From contig NZ_CP090977.1 of NCBI RefSeq assembly GCF_021513255.1, positions 248,001 through 312,000 on the forward strand: 64,000 nt of DNA, read 5' to 3'. Below are positions 43,831 to 53,400 of this stretch, in pieces (position 1 is the stretch's first letter; the number at the start of each line of letters is the position of its first letter). The notes under the pieces were generated by a model. That model had not been told where the DNA came from, searched no databases, and saw only the letters and a program-made list of their open reading frames with translations. This stretch comes from Planococcus sp. 107-1. GTDB lineage: Bacteria; Bacillota; Bacilli; Bacillales_A; Planococcaceae. Position numbers and translations under genes: made by a program.

Positions 43831-45561
43831 TTGAATGCAATCGCACTTGCTGCTATCGGAATTTTTATTTTCATCTTAGGTTATCGCTTTTATTCAAAAT
43901 TCGTAGCAGAAAAGATTTTCCGGTTGGATCCTAATTATGTAACACCCGCTCATCAATATAATGATGGGGTAGACTTTGTTCCGACAAACAAATTCGTTTT
44001 ATGGGGACACCATTTCACCTCAGTGGCCGGAGCCGCTCCTATCTTAGGGCCGGCCATCGCAGTTTATTGGGGATGGCTGCCTGCCGTTCTATGGGTCGTA
44101 TTAGGAACTGTATTTGCAGCCGGCGTCCACGATTTTGGAACGCTTGTATTATCTGTAAGGAATAAAGGGCAGTCGGTCGGGACCTTAGCCCACCGTTTGA
44201 TCGGGCAGCGAGGAAAAGTCCTATTCCTATTCATCATTTTAATCCTCGTTCTTATGGTCAATGCGGTATTCGCCTGGGTTATCGCGAACTTGTTCATTTC
44301 TTATCCCGCAAGTGTGCTTCCGGTTTTTATCCAGATCCCGCTGGCGATTTGGATTGGGCACGCCGTCTACAAACGAAATAAGAAAATGCTGGTGCCTTCA
44401 CTGGTTGCATTGGCTGTTATGTATATCACGGCTATCGTCGCCAGCCAAGTCAGCTTTTTGCAAATTGATTTGGTCCAATACATGGGAGGCGAAAACGGCT
44501 CAGGACTATTCGGCCTTGGTTCCATTTCAACAGCTTTCTTTATCTGGATCATCGTTTTGATGGTGTACGTTTACATCGCTTCGACCTTGCCGGTATGGAA
44601 ATTGTTGCAGCCGCGCGACTTTATCAACTCACACCAATTGGTAGTGGGCCTTGGCATCCTGTATTTAGGGCTGCTGTTCACTAACCCGGAAATAACAGCT
44701 CCAGCAACTAATCCGGACGCAGACATTTCCTGGTTCCCGCTGCTGTTCATTACCATCGCTTGCGGCGCCATTTCCGGTTTCCACGGACTAGTATCATCCG
44801 GGACTTCCTCCAAGCAATTGGATAAAGAAACGGATGCCCGTTTTGTCGGATATTTAGGCGCAGTGGGAGAAGGGATTCTTGCGCTCGTATCCATTATTGC
44901 GGTCATCACTTTATTCCCGGATAGAGAATCTTTCTTTGCGACCTACAGCAGCTTTACGGCGGCGAATGGCGCAGGTTTGGGCTCGTTCATTGAAGGCGCG
45001 ACGTCACTCGCACATGGATTGCTGATTCCAAATGACGTGGCTTCGACGATTGTATCGATTATCGTTGTCTCTTTTGCTGCAACGACGCTCGATACTTCCG
45101 TACGTTTGATGCGTTATATCATCTCAGAGCTTGGCGTCGAATATAAATTGCCCGTATTGGAGAAAAAGCATGTAGCGACGACAATCGCAGTTGTAGCCAG
45201 TGCGGCACTTGTACTTCTTCCGGAAGGACCGAATGGTTTTGGTTCAGGGGGATACTTGCTATGGCCGCTGTTTGGTACTTCCAACCAGCTATTAGCAGGA
45301 ATCAGTTTGCTGCTGATCGCCATTTGGTTGAGGAAGCTCGGAAGGAACTATATTGTGGTCATCATCCCGATGATTTTCTTGATGTTCATGACGCTCTGGG
45401 CGATGTTCCAGCAGGTCTTCCTGCAATGGGCCTGGTACGCGGACCAACCGAATACGCTGCTCTTCGTGTTTGGCGCCATCATTTTCGTTTTCACCATGTG
45501 GATCATTTTGACGGCGGTCCAAGTATTAAGCAAAAAAGCAGATCCTGATTTTAAGGAATAA
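43831..45561 (+). CDS. cstA: Carbon starvation protein CstA-family transporter
   Basis: The 576-residue integral membrane protein has about 16 hydrophobic segments and CstA hallmarks: NKFVLWGHHFTSVAGAAPIL near residue 52, GVHDFGTLVLSVRNKGQS near 98, and GFHGLVSSGTSSKQLDKETD near 318. CstA proteins import peptides or pyruvate under starvation. I chose TTG 43831, 9 bases after GAAGGGG; TTG 43822 touches that site. A terminator follows, then two small genes of the same module. Confidence 0.9.
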   Translation: MNAIALAAIGIFIFILGYRFYSKFVAEKIFRLDPNYVTPAHQYNDGVDFVPTNKFVLWGHHFTSVAGAAPILGPAIAVYWGWLPAVLWVVLGTVFAAGVHDFGTLVLSVRNKGQSVGTLAHRLIGQRGKVLFLFIILILVLMVNAVFAWVIANLFISYPASVLPVFIQIPLAIWIGHAVYKRNKKMLVPSLVALAVMYITAIVASQVSFLQIDLVQYMGGENGSGLFGLGSISTAFFIWIIVLMVYVYIASTLPVWKLLQPRDFINSHQLVVGLGILYLGLLFTNPEITAPATNPDADISWFPLLFITIACGAISGFHGLVSSGTSSKQLDKETDARFVGYLGAVGEGILALVSIIAVITLFPDRESFFATYSSFTAANGAGLGSFIEGATSLAHGLLIPNDVASTIVSIIVVSFAATTLDTSVRLMRYIISELGVEYKLPVLEKKHVATTIAVVASAALVLLPEGPNGFGSGGYLLWPLFGTSNQLLAGISLLLIAIWLRKLGRNYIVVIIPMIFLMFMTLWAMFQQVFLQWAWYADQPNTLLFVFGAIIFVFTMWIILTAVQVLSKKADPDFKE

Positions 45562-45579
45562 TCGTATAGCAGCACATTC

Positions 45580-45613
45580 AAAGGGGCATGGGAAAATCTA
45601 TGCCCCTTTGTTT
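45580..45613 (+). terminator. Intrinsic terminator after cstA
   Basis: AAAGGGGCAT and ATGCCCCTTT form a perfect 10-bp stem followed by GTTT. Read-through may feed the next two genes. Confidence 0.8.
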
Positions 45614-45638
45614 ATACATAAAAAGGAGGTGCAAAAAA

Positions 45639-45896
45639 ATGCTTGATAAAGTGAAAAAGCTCATCGCTTTTTACGAAGAAGTATTGGAGTTGCCGCACCG
45701 CACTGAAATTGCACGCGAGTTGAGAGATGAAGATGATTTATTCCTTTTGATGCTGTATTCCGAGATGATCGGCATTCCCAATCCCGTCTATTACTATACG
45801 TTAGAGTTGTATCCGTATATGATCGAGCAATTCCACGATTGGCATCTGCGGATGGGCATGGAAAAATCGCCGCTTACAGGGATTCGCTGCTGTTAG
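45639..45896 (+). CDS. Small protein ending in Cys-Cys (the family I recall as 'cory-CC-star')
   Basis: The 85-residue protein has the core FLLMLYSEMIGIPNPVYYYT near residue 35 and ends in IRCC, so the last two residues before the stop are cysteines. Proteins of this design occur next to CstA-like transporters and ArsA-type ATPases; the family name is from memory and unverified. A terminal Cys pair could hold a metal or thiol ligand. AGGAGGTG gives a strong start. The ArsA-like gene begins 24 bases later. Function unknown. Confidence 0.7.
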   Translation: MLDKVKKLIAFYEEVLELPHRTEIARELRDEDDLFLLMLYSEMIGIPNPVYYYTLELYPYMIEQFHDWHLRMGMEKSPLTGIRCC

Positions 45897-45920
45897 CTTT
45901 TTGAGGAAAGAGGGAAACGA

Positions 45921-46853
45921 ATGGATGTATTGACGAAAAACATTATCTTTGTCGGCGGCAAAGGCGGCGTGGGGAAATCCACATCTGCCGCTGCCATTGC
46001 CTGGACGGCAGCTAAAAACGGCCATAAAACTTTATTGATTTCCACAGATCCTGCCCATAATGTCGGCGATATTTTTGATGAAAAAATCGGCGGCAAAACA
46101 AAAGAACTGGCGCCGAATCTATTTGCTCTTGAAATTGATCCGGAAATTGAAACGGAAAAATACATCAAGAGCGTTAAAGACAATATCAAAGGAACGGTCC
46201 ATTCCAGCATGATGGAAGAAGTGCACCGACAGCTTGATACGGCAAAAGCCTCTCCTGGAGCAGATGAAGCGGCTTTGTTTGATAAATTGATCCATATCAT
46301 CTTAGAAGAACGCGAGCATTACGACAAATTGGTATTTGACACAGCCCCTACCGGCCACACCATCCGACTGTTGACATTGCCTGAATTGATGGGAGTATGG
46401 ATTGAAGGACTCCTGCAAAAGCGCCGCAAGACCAATGAGAATTACAGCCAATTATTGAATGACGGAGAGCCGAGGGAAGACCCGATTTACGATGTGCTGC
46501 GAGAACGGCAAATACGCTTCGGCAAAGCGCGGGAAATTCTTCTTGATGAAGCGGAAACCGGTTTTATTTTCGTGCTGAATCCGGAACGCCTGCCCATTCT
46601 GGAAACGCAAAAAGCGGTGGAGCTTTTGCATAAATACCACCTGCATGTCAAAACCTTGATCATCAATAAAATCTTGCCGGAAGAAGCGGATGGCGAGTTT
46701 CTCAAAGAACGCAAAAAGCACGAATCGCAGTATTTGAAAATGATTGAAGAACATTTTAAGAACCAGCAGTTGATTCGCGTGCCATTGTTTTCAAAAGACA
46801 TTGTCAGCAAACAGCAATTGGAGATATTCAGTGGACATTTCATGAAAGGGTGA
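45921..46853 (+). CDS. ArsA/GET3-family ATPase
   Basis: The 310-residue protein has the deviant P-loop GGKGGVGKST at residues 12-21, STDPAHNVGDIFDEKIG (switch I) near 42, and DTAPTGHTIRLLTLP near 145 (A-loop). It has one ATPase domain, as in GET3 and bacterial single-domain ArsA homologues, not the duplicated arsenite pump subunit. No arsB or arsR is nearby. Together with the Cys-Cys protein it may load or insert a partner of CstA; this is inference. AGGAAAGAGGG precedes the ATG. Confidence 0.85.
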   Translation: MDVLTKNIIFVGGKGGVGKSTSAAAIAWTAAKNGHKTLLISTDPAHNVGDIFDEKIGGKTKELAPNLFALEIDPEIETEKYIKSVKDNIKGTVHSSMMEEVHRQLDTAKASPGADEAALFDKLIHIILEEREHYDKLVFDTAPTGHTIRLLTLPELMGVWIEGLLQKRRKTNENYSQLLNDGEPREDPIYDVLRERQIRFGKAREILLDEAETGFIFVLNPERLPILETQKAVELLHKYHLHVKTLIINKILPEEADGEFLKERKKHESQYLKMIEEHFKNQQLIRVPLFSKDIVSKQQLEIFSGHFMKG

Positions 46854-46858
46854 AACGA

Positions 46859-47842
46859 GTGAAAGCATTTGTGATTGAATCGGGAGAACTAAAGCTTAAG
46901 GAAATAGAAGAACCGAAGGCCAAGCGAGGCGAAGTGGTGGTAGCGCTTCGGACAGCTGGATTGAATCGGCGTGATTTAGGACTGACTAAAAGATGGGGGA
47001 ATAAACCGGAAGCCTTGATTATCGGTTCAGACGGGGCGGGGGTTATTGAAGCAGTGGGGGAAGGTGTTAAAGACTTTAAAGTTGGAGATGAGGTCATCAT
47101 CAATCCGGCTCTCCGGTGGTACGACAATAGCGCGGCCCCTCCAAAAGGCTTTGATATTCTCGGAATGCCGGACCACGGGACATTTGCCGAAAAGATCGCT
47201 TTATCGGCAGAACAAGTCGAGAAAAAGCCTGTCCACTTGAGTTGGGAAGAAGCGGGATCGCTGGCTTTGGCCGGACTGACAGGCTACCGTGCACTTTTTA
47301 CAAAAGGCGGCATTTTGGCAGGGCAAACTTTATTCATTCCAGGGGCAGGAGGCGGAGTAGCGACGTATTTGATCCAATACGCCAATAATGTAGGCGCGCG
47401 CGTCATCGTAACTTCTCAGAGTGAAGAAAAGAGAAAGCGAGCGCTGGAACTTGGAGCAGATTTAGCGATTGACTCCAATAGCGATTGGGAGAAGGAGCTG
47501 GCAGAAGAAACGATTGACCTCGTCATTGACAGTGTCGGACGTGCAACGTTCAACCGATCGCTTGACGTGCTGAAACTGGGCGGACGCATTGTTATTTTCG
47601 GAGCGACGACAGAAGACAATGTAGATTTCAATTTGCGCAAATTCTTCTATGGCCAATATCAGTTATTCGGCTCCACCATGGGCAGCCGGGAAGAACTGCG
47701 GAACTTGCTTGTACACATGGAAAAGTTTGATATGCATCCGATTGTGGACCGGGTCTTTCAGTTGGAAGAAGCCCAGCAAGCTTTCGACTATCTCGCAGAA
47801 GGCAAACAATTCGGCAAAGTGGTCTTGAAAATAAATTCTTGA
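46859..47842 (+). CDS. Zinc-type MDR alcohol dehydrogenase/quinone reductase-like protein
   Basis: The 327-residue protein has AGLNRRDLGLTKRWG near residue 35, IIGSDGAGVIEAVGEGVKDF near 56, and PGAGGGVATYLIQYANNVGA near 161 for NAD(P). The N-terminal catalytic Cys is replaced by Arg-Arg-Asp, so it is the zinc-free type. GTG 46859 is 9 bases after AAAGGG; GTG 46850 overlaps the ArsA stop. It probably shares a transcript with the ArsA gene; substrate unknown. Confidence 0.8.
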   Translation: MKAFVIESGELKLKEIEEPKAKRGEVVVALRTAGLNRRDLGLTKRWGNKPEALIIGSDGAGVIEAVGEGVKDFKVGDEVIINPALRWYDNSAAPPKGFDILGMPDHGTFAEKIALSAEQVEKKPVHLSWEEAGSLALAGLTGYRALFTKGGILAGQTLFIPGAGGGVATYLIQYANNVGARVIVTSQSEEKRKRALELGADLAIDSNSDWEKELAEETIDLVIDSVGRATFNRSLDVLKLGGRIVIFGATTEDNVDFNLRKFFYGQYQLFGSTMGSREELRNLLVHMEKFDMHPIVDRVFQLEEAQQAFDYLAEGKQFGKVVLKINS

Positions 47843-47912
47843 TAATTTTTGAAACCATTCGTCTCCTGAGCCGTATAATAAAGTAATAGAAAAAAGACTG
47901 GAGATGAAATTT

Positions 47913-48221
47913 ATGCAAAACACAGGAATGAAAATTCTTGTTCACGCAAGCGCGTTTTTCGCACCGTTCTTAGTGCCGTTTATCGTGTTCCTTGTATCAA
48001 ATGATGAAGAAGTGAAAAAGCTGTCCATTCAAGCGTTGTTGTTCCAATTGGTGATGGGTGTCCTTCTATTTGTTTCAAGCTTATTGGTTATCGTCCTGAT
48101 TGGTATTCCGATGCTGATTGTTCTGGGAATCGTTACATTGATCGTACCGATTTTGGGTATTATCCGTGCATTGAACGACGAAAGATTCGATTACCCGATC
48201 GTCGGCATGTGGTATCGCTAA
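47913..48221 (+). CDS. DUF4870-family small membrane protein
   Basis: The 102-residue protein has three hydrophobic segments and the family ending GIIRALNDERFDYPIVGMWY. TATAAT at 47874-47879, with TTGAAA 19 bases before it, is a plausible promoter. ATG 47913 is 9 bases after GGAG; ATG 47904 abuts the site. Single-gene unit with a terminator. Function unknown. Confidence 0.8.
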   Translation: MQNTGMKILVHASAFFAPFLVPFIVFLVSNDEEVKKLSIQALLFQLVMGVLLFVSSLLVIVLIGIPMLIVLGIVTLIVPILGIIRALNDERFDYPIVGMWYR

Positions 48222-48247
48222 AAAAGTCCCTTAGGGGGCTTTTTTTA
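48220..48247 (+). terminator. Terminator after the DUF4870 gene
   Basis: AAAAAGTCCC pairs with GGGGCTTTTT (one GU) over a short loop, followed by T residues. Confidence 0.8.
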
Positions 48248-48285
48248 TTGGGTTGAAATGGGTTTTGAGGCGAGATTTTTCAAGT

Positions 48286-48365
48286 TGCGCGCGTTCAGAG
48301 GAAAATGCGCGCGTTCAACGAGAAATACGCTCGCTCAGAAGAAAATACGCGCGTTCATCAAATTT
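48286..48365. repeat. Four tandem 20-bp intergenic repeats
   Basis: Four consecutive 20-base units start at 48286, 48306, 48326 and 48346. Each begins TGCG or TACG followed by a CGCGTTCA-like core and then an A-rich end; units 1 and 2 begin with the identical TGCGCGCGTTCA. The repeat lies between the DUF4870 terminator and the ytoQ terminator. There are no spacers, so it is not CRISPR. Function unknown. Confidence 0.75.
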
Positions 48366-48412
48366 CAGCGCCGCGCCAGGATGGCAAGCCGATAAAGTTA
48401 GCCAGAAACAAG

Positions 48413-48442
48413 AAAACCTATCCGCATGCACGGATAGGTTTT
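48413..48442 (-). terminator. Terminator of the YtoQ-like gene
   Basis: AAAACCTATCCG and CGGATAGGTTTT form a perfect 12-bp stem with a 6-base loop. Confidence 0.85.
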
Positions 48443-48448
48443 GAATAG

Positions 48449-48889
48449 CTATTCAAAAATATAGGATAAAGCTTTGATTGCCTGGTCGACGGTTTCAACA
48501 GTAGCATTCGCTTTTTGCGACAATTCTTTCAGCGGATGGTGAAGCTTTTCGGGGCGGATCAGAATAACGGGCTTGCCGGAAGCGATGGCAGAACTCGCAT
48601 CCATCGCCGTATTCCATTGTTTGTACTGTTCGCCGAATAACGCGATGACGAGATCCGCTTTGTGCATCAAGACGCCTGTACGTAAATTATTGAAACTTGA
48701 AGCGGCTGCGTCTTTCAATACGGCATTCGGCTGTTCGCCTAAAATTTCTTCGCCGATATTATCCGAGCGGCCATGGTCTTCCATCGGGCCGACAAAGTCG
48801 AGCGGCAAATCCAAAGCAAGGGATTTCTTTTTGATTTCTTCGCGCCAAGAGCTGTGGATTTCTCCAGCAAGGTAAACGGTCAATCTCAT
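48449..48889 (-). CDS. YtoQ-family protein
   Basis: The 146-residue protein begins MRLTVYLAGEIHSSWREEI and contains GPMEDHGRSDNIGEEILG near residue 34, as in Bacillus YtoQ. The fold is probably nucleoside 2-deoxyribosyltransferase-like, given ADLVIALFGEQYKQWNTAMD near 78. It is cytosolic; function unknown. A GGGAGGAA site precedes the ATG. Confidence 0.85.
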   Translation of the reverse strand: MRLTVYLAGEIHSSWREEIKKKSLALDLPLDFVGPMEDHGRSDNIGEEILGEQPNAVLKDAAASSFNNLRTGVLMHKADLVIALFGEQYKQWNTAMDASSAIASGKPVILIRPEKLHHPLKELSQKANATVETVDQAIKALSYIFE

Positions 48890-48943
48890 TTTCGATTCCT
48901 CCCAGAATAGACTTTAGTTCCAGTCTATCATAGTTGGAAGCCT

Positions 48944-49165
48944 TCAGATGATCAGGCGTTCTTTTTGCGTTACCGGTATCAATGAAAGCACATTCTCCAT
49001 TTTGAACGTGCGTTTCTTGTGCCGGAGAAAGCAATAGGCTTGAAAAGATTCACCGCTGACTTTTAAAATCTTGACGCGCCGTTTGCTGATGGTGCCATCA
49101 TTTGCCATATACATCATGTCCACAAGCTGCTGATGCTTAAATGCTTTAAGTATCTGTGCTTTCAT
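48944..49165 (-). CDS. Small WYL-domain-like protein
   Basis: The 73-residue protein (MKAQILKAFKHQQLVDMMYM, then KRRVKILKVSGESFQAYCFL and RHKKRTFKMENVLSLIPV) looks like a stand-alone WYL domain without an HTH. WYL domains sense ligands or nucleic acids, often in DNA-damage or phage-response contexts. AAGGGAGTG precedes ATG 49165. Its promoter overlaps a LexA-type box, so SOS control is likely. A frame extending to 49309 is not supported by a ribosome site. Confidence 0.7.
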   Translation of the reverse strand: MKAQILKAFKHQQLVDMMYMANDGTISKRRVKILKVSGESFQAYCFLRHKKRTFKMENVLSLIPVTQKERLII

Positions 49166-49183
49166 CGTTTTCACTCCCTTAAC

Positions 49184-49197
49184 AGAACGTTTGTTCT
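49184..49197. promoter_or_regulatory. LexA (DinR)-type box between the WYL-like gene and sbcD
   Basis: AGAACGTTTGTTCT contains GAAC-N4-GTTC, the core of the Bacillus SOS box. It sits at the expected transcription start of the leftward WYL-like gene. Confidence 0.6.
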
Positions 49198-49198
49198 T

Positions 49199-49227
49199 AT
49201 TATATCTCACAAGATGAACAGAAACAA
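49199..49227 (-). promoter_or_regulatory. SigA promoter of the WYL-like gene
   Basis: Leftward TTGTTT, 17 bases, TATAAT. The LexA-type box lies immediately downstream of the -10. Confidence 0.6.
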
Positions 49228-49254
49228 GCAATGTGTTTTCGTGTATAATGGAAC

Positions 49255-49266
49255 GAACATATATTC
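49255..49266. promoter_or_regulatory. Degenerate second LexA-type site before sbcD
   Basis: GAACATATATTC differs from GAAC-N4-GTTC by one base. It follows a rightward TATAAT at 49244-49249 and is 27 bases before the sbcD start. Confidence 0.4.
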
Positions 49267-49292
49267 TTTTATTCGAAGGAAGGGGCTTTTTT

Positions 49293-50456
49293 ATGAAGTT
49301 TTTCCACACCGCCGACTGGCATTTAGGAAAGCTGGTCCAAGGCGTTTATATGACCGAAGACCAGCGCCATGTGCTCGATCAATTTATCGAAGCCATTGAA
49401 CAAGAACGGCCGGATGCAGTCATTATTGCAGGGGATTTATATGACCGCGCTGTTCCGCCGACAGACGCCGTCAACCTTTTAGATGAAGTGCTGGCGAAAA
49501 TTGTCTTGGAGCTGAAAACGCCGGTTTTTGCTGTAGCTGGAAACCACGACAGCCCGGGCCGCTTGAATTTTGGCAGCCGGTTAATGAAAAATAATGGGAT
49601 TCACATTGTCGGACAAATGAGTGCAAACTTGGAACCCGTCGTTCTGCAGGATGCGTTTGGGCCGGTACACGTCCATTTGATCCCCTACGCCGATCCGTCC
49701 CAAGTCCGCTACTCTTACGATAACCCTGAAATCCGTTCGCATAATGATGCGATGAAAGCCATTACCGAAAAAATCGCCAGTACAATGGATCAAGGCGCAC
49801 GCCATATAGCAGTTGGCCATGCATTTATCACGCCGCACGGGGAACCGGAGGAGAATACGAGTGATTCAGAACGGCCTTTATCGATCGGAGGAGCTGAGCA
49901 CGTTGCTGCGGAGCATTTCAATCCGTTCCATTACACAGCGCTTGGCCATTTGCACCAAGCCCATTATGTTTTGAATGAAACCGTGCGTTATGCAGGATCA
50001 CCTATGAAATATTCAATTTCAGAAGAGCATCACCAAAAAGGGTTTTTGGTAGTAGAAATGGATGAAGCTGGTGCTGTTTCTGTTGAAAAGCGGTTGCTCG
50101 AACCGAAAAGAGACCTTCGGACAGTGGAAGGGTTTATGGAAGAGTTGCTCAAGCATGAAGTGAATGAAGACTACGTCTTCGTGAAATTACTCGATGAGAC
50201 ACCGATTTTATATCCAATGGAGAAAATCCGTTCCGTCTATCCGAATGCTATGCACGTAGAACGCAAACATTTCGGGCAAGCTTCGAAACAAAGCGACTCA
50301 GGTTCGCGCCGGGAAATGGACCCAATGGTATTATTCAACGCCTTTTATGAAGAAGTGAAGGGCGAAAGAGCTTCGGAAGAAACAGAAGCGATTTTCAAAG
50401 ACGTGCTGCAGGAATTTCTGCGGGAAGAAACTGATGAGAAAGAAGGGGTAAAGTAA
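49293..50456 (+). CDS. sbcD: Exonuclease SbcCD subunit D
   Basis: SbcD is the Mn-dependent nuclease subunit that, with SbcC, cleaves DNA hairpins and blocked ends. The 387-residue protein shows all phosphodiesterase motifs: HTADWHLGK near residue 5, AGDLYDR near 48, AGNHDSPGR near 82, and GHAF / GHLHQAH near 173 and 229. ATG 49293 follows AAGGAAGGGG. sbcC starts at the base after the stop codon, so the pair is one operon, possibly under LexA. Confidence 0.95.
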   Translation: MKFFHTADWHLGKLVQGVYMTEDQRHVLDQFIEAIEQERPDAVIIAGDLYDRAVPPTDAVNLLDEVLAKIVLELKTPVFAVAGNHDSPGRLNFGSRLMKNNGIHIVGQMSANLEPVVLQDAFGPVHVHLIPYADPSQVRYSYDNPEIRSHNDAMKAITEKIASTMDQGARHIAVGHAFITPHGEPEENTSDSERPLSIGGAEHVAAEHFNPFHYTALGHLHQAHYVLNETVRYAGSPMKYSISEEHHQKGFLVVEMDEAGAVSVEKRLLEPKRDLRTVEGFMEELLKHEVNEDYVFVKLLDETPILYPMEKIRSVYPNAMHVERKHFGQASKQSDSGSRREMDPMVLFNAFYEEVKGERASEETEAIFKDVLQEFLREETDEKEGVK

Positions 50457-53400
50457 ATGCGTCCCTTAAAATTAAAACTGACAGCCTTTGGCCCTTATAA
50501 GCACACGGAAACCATTGATTTTGCCGATTTGAAAGGCAATCAATTATTCGTCATTTCTGGAAGTACGGGATCTGGGAAGACGACCATCTTTGACGGGATT
50601 TGTTTTGCACTTTACGGCGCTGCCAGCGGTTCTGATCGTGCCGAGACGCGGAATCTGCGAAGTGATTTTGCAGAAGACGGGACCCACACCTGCGTCGAAA
50701 TGGAATTCGAGATACATAGGAAAGTCTACCGGATTCTCCGGCAGATGGGCCATGTGAAAAAAGGCAACAAAAGTGCAACAGGCGAAAAATATGAGTTTTT
50801 TGAAGTGACGGATAAAGGCGAAGTACCCTGTGTAGAGCGCCAGATCGTGTCGGAAATCAACCGCCGCGTCGAAGAGATCATCGGCTTGTCACAAAATCAA
50901 TTTAGCCAAATCGTCATGCTGCCCCAAGGCGAATTCCGGAAGCTCCTAACTTCTGAAACAGACAATAAAGAGGAAATCCTCCGGAAAATATTCAAAACGG
51001 AACCGTATAAAATGATCAGTGAGCGTTTAAAGCAGCGAAAAGACGCTGCCGCTAAAGCTTACCAATATGAAGAGCATACGCTTGCAAGCCTGATCAATGG
51101 GATTGCATCCGTCTTGCCGCAAAGGGATTCCGAACTATTCGAACTGCTGGAGCGCGAACATTTCAATGTCAATCAAGTGCTGAATGCGCTAGAACATGAA
51201 GCTGTCTATTACGACAAGAAAGCAGTTAACGACGAACAAGCTTATTTGGCTGCCTACGAGCTTCATAACGGCAAATTAGCAAGCTTCCACGAAGCGAAGA
51301 AATGGAACGACCGCTTGCAGGAACTCGAAGAAAAAAATAAGCGCTTAGAAATGATGAAAGAGCGCTTGCCTCAAATCACTGATCAAGAAATGCGATTGCA
51401 AAAGGCGGAGCGTGCTGGCCTGATTGAAGGGACAGAAAACCTATTCAAGGAATTGCAGGCTAATGAAATCACGAAGGAGCAATCGCTTGAAAAAGCGATC
51501 GCTGATGAGCTTCGTACAAGCGAACAATTGAAAAATGCAGAATCCGCTTTTTCAATCGAACAAGATAGAGAAAGAGAGCGGGAAGAGATAAGCCAGCGAT
51601 TGATTCAATTGGAAAATATCCTTCCAGCAGTACGTGAAATCGATGGCAAAAAACAGGAATTAAAAGCAATGGAAGCATCAGCTGCCGGGGCACAAAAGAA
51701 CTTGTCGGAAGCGGCTGGAAAATTCCAGTCGGAGAAAGAGGCGCATCAACAGCTTGGCGAAACGATTTCATCTTTGGAGCAGAGACTGGAGCCTTTTGAT
51801 TCAAAAAACATCGAATTGAATTCGCTGAAAGAGCGGAGCCGTATTCTACAAGAATTGCTTGCTGCAGAAACAGACTGGCAGACCCAGCAGCGGATCCAAC
51901 TGTTAAAAGAACAGCGATTCAAAGAATTAGAAGGCTCTTATCAAGCGTTGGAAAATAGCTGGTTAGCCAATCAAGCCCAAATTTTAGCTGCTTCTTTGCA
52001 TGACGGCGAAGCGTGTCCGGTATGCGGAAGCACCGAGCATCCACAAAAATTTTCAGCATTGCATCATACAGCAGTCACAAAAGAAGAATTGGATGCGGCA
52101 AAAGCGGAATTCAGCCAAGCAGATGGAGAATACCGGAATGCAGCGGCCAAATTGAATGCCCTGGAAGAGCAATTGTCTTTGAGAAAAGAAAGAGCAGCTC
52201 AGTTCGGGAGCGTTCTGGAAGATGCGTCTACGGCATACGAAGAAACAGAAGAGAAGAGAAAAGCGTTAGAGCTTGAAGTAGCAGCCTTGGCAGCAGATAA
52301 AAAGCAGCTTCGTTCCTTGAAAGAACAACTTAATCTCCATATGGAAAAACTAGAGGCTTTAGAGGCCGGCAAAACAGCGGCTGCGGAAAAAGCGCAGCAC
52401 TTGGCTGCATCTTGCCAGACAGCAATTGCTGTTTTTGAACAAAGTTTATTGGCGATTCCGGAAGAATTGCGAAATTTAAGTGTTCTAGAAAAGAAAATCC
52501 AGAACGAAAAATCTTTGAAAACCCAATTGGCAGAAGCCTGGGAAACAGCGCAGCAGCAATTGCAAGAAGCAAAAGAACGCCAGGCGACGGCCGTGATTAC
52601 AGTCAAGCATACGAAGGAAGCAGCCGAAGAAATCAAATTGAAAAAAGAAAAAGCCGAACAGCAATTCAAAGAAGCGCTGCAGAAGTCGGATTTCGATACA
52701 GAGGAAGCGTACCAGCAAGCTAAATTATCCGAACAGCAGCAAGCGGCATTAAAAGACAAAATTCAGGAATTCAAACAAACCCATTACACATTGATCGAAC
52801 AAGTGAAGGAATTAGAAGAGGCACTGGCAGGCAAAACACGAGCGGATCTGCCTGGAATGGAAGCTGAACTCGTGCGCTTAAAGCAAGCTTATGAAGATTC
52901 CTTGGCAACGTGGAACCGGGCGAAAGAATCCCGGCTCCAGATCAGCCAGCTGTCAGCGAATATCTCAAAAGCCTATGGGCAAGCTGCTGAAATGGAAAAG
53001 CAGATGAACCGGATCGCCGATCTATATGACATGGTCCGCGGACAGAATCAGTTGAAAATCTCGTTTGAACGCTATTTGCAGATTGAATACTTGGAGCAAA
53101 TTATCCATTCGGCGAATGAGCGTTTGAAAAATCTATCCAATGGCCAGTTTTACTTGATCCGCAGTGACCGCCAGGAAGCACGAGGCAAACAAAGCGGCCT
53201 CGGGTTGGATGTGTACGATGCCTATACAGGGCAAACACGCGATGTGAAAACTTTATCGGGCGGCGAAAAATTCAACGCTTCGCTTTGTTTGGCACTTGGC
53301 ATGGCAGATGTCATCCAAAGTTTCCAAGGCAATGTAGCCATCGATACGATGTTTATCGATGAAGGCTTTGGTTCGCTCGACGACGAGTCGTTGAATAAAT

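Noticed and set aside
45921-46853. Arsenite efflux ATPase
   Set aside because: Only one ATPase domain and no arsB, arsD or arsR nearby; the general ArsA/GET3 family is a safer call.
48286-48365. CRISPR array
   Set aside because: The 20-bp units follow each other without spacers and no cas genes are present.
48253-48444. Rightward 63-codon open frame across the 20-bp repeats
   Set aside because: It is made of repeat units, has no ribosome site and overlaps the ytoQ terminator.
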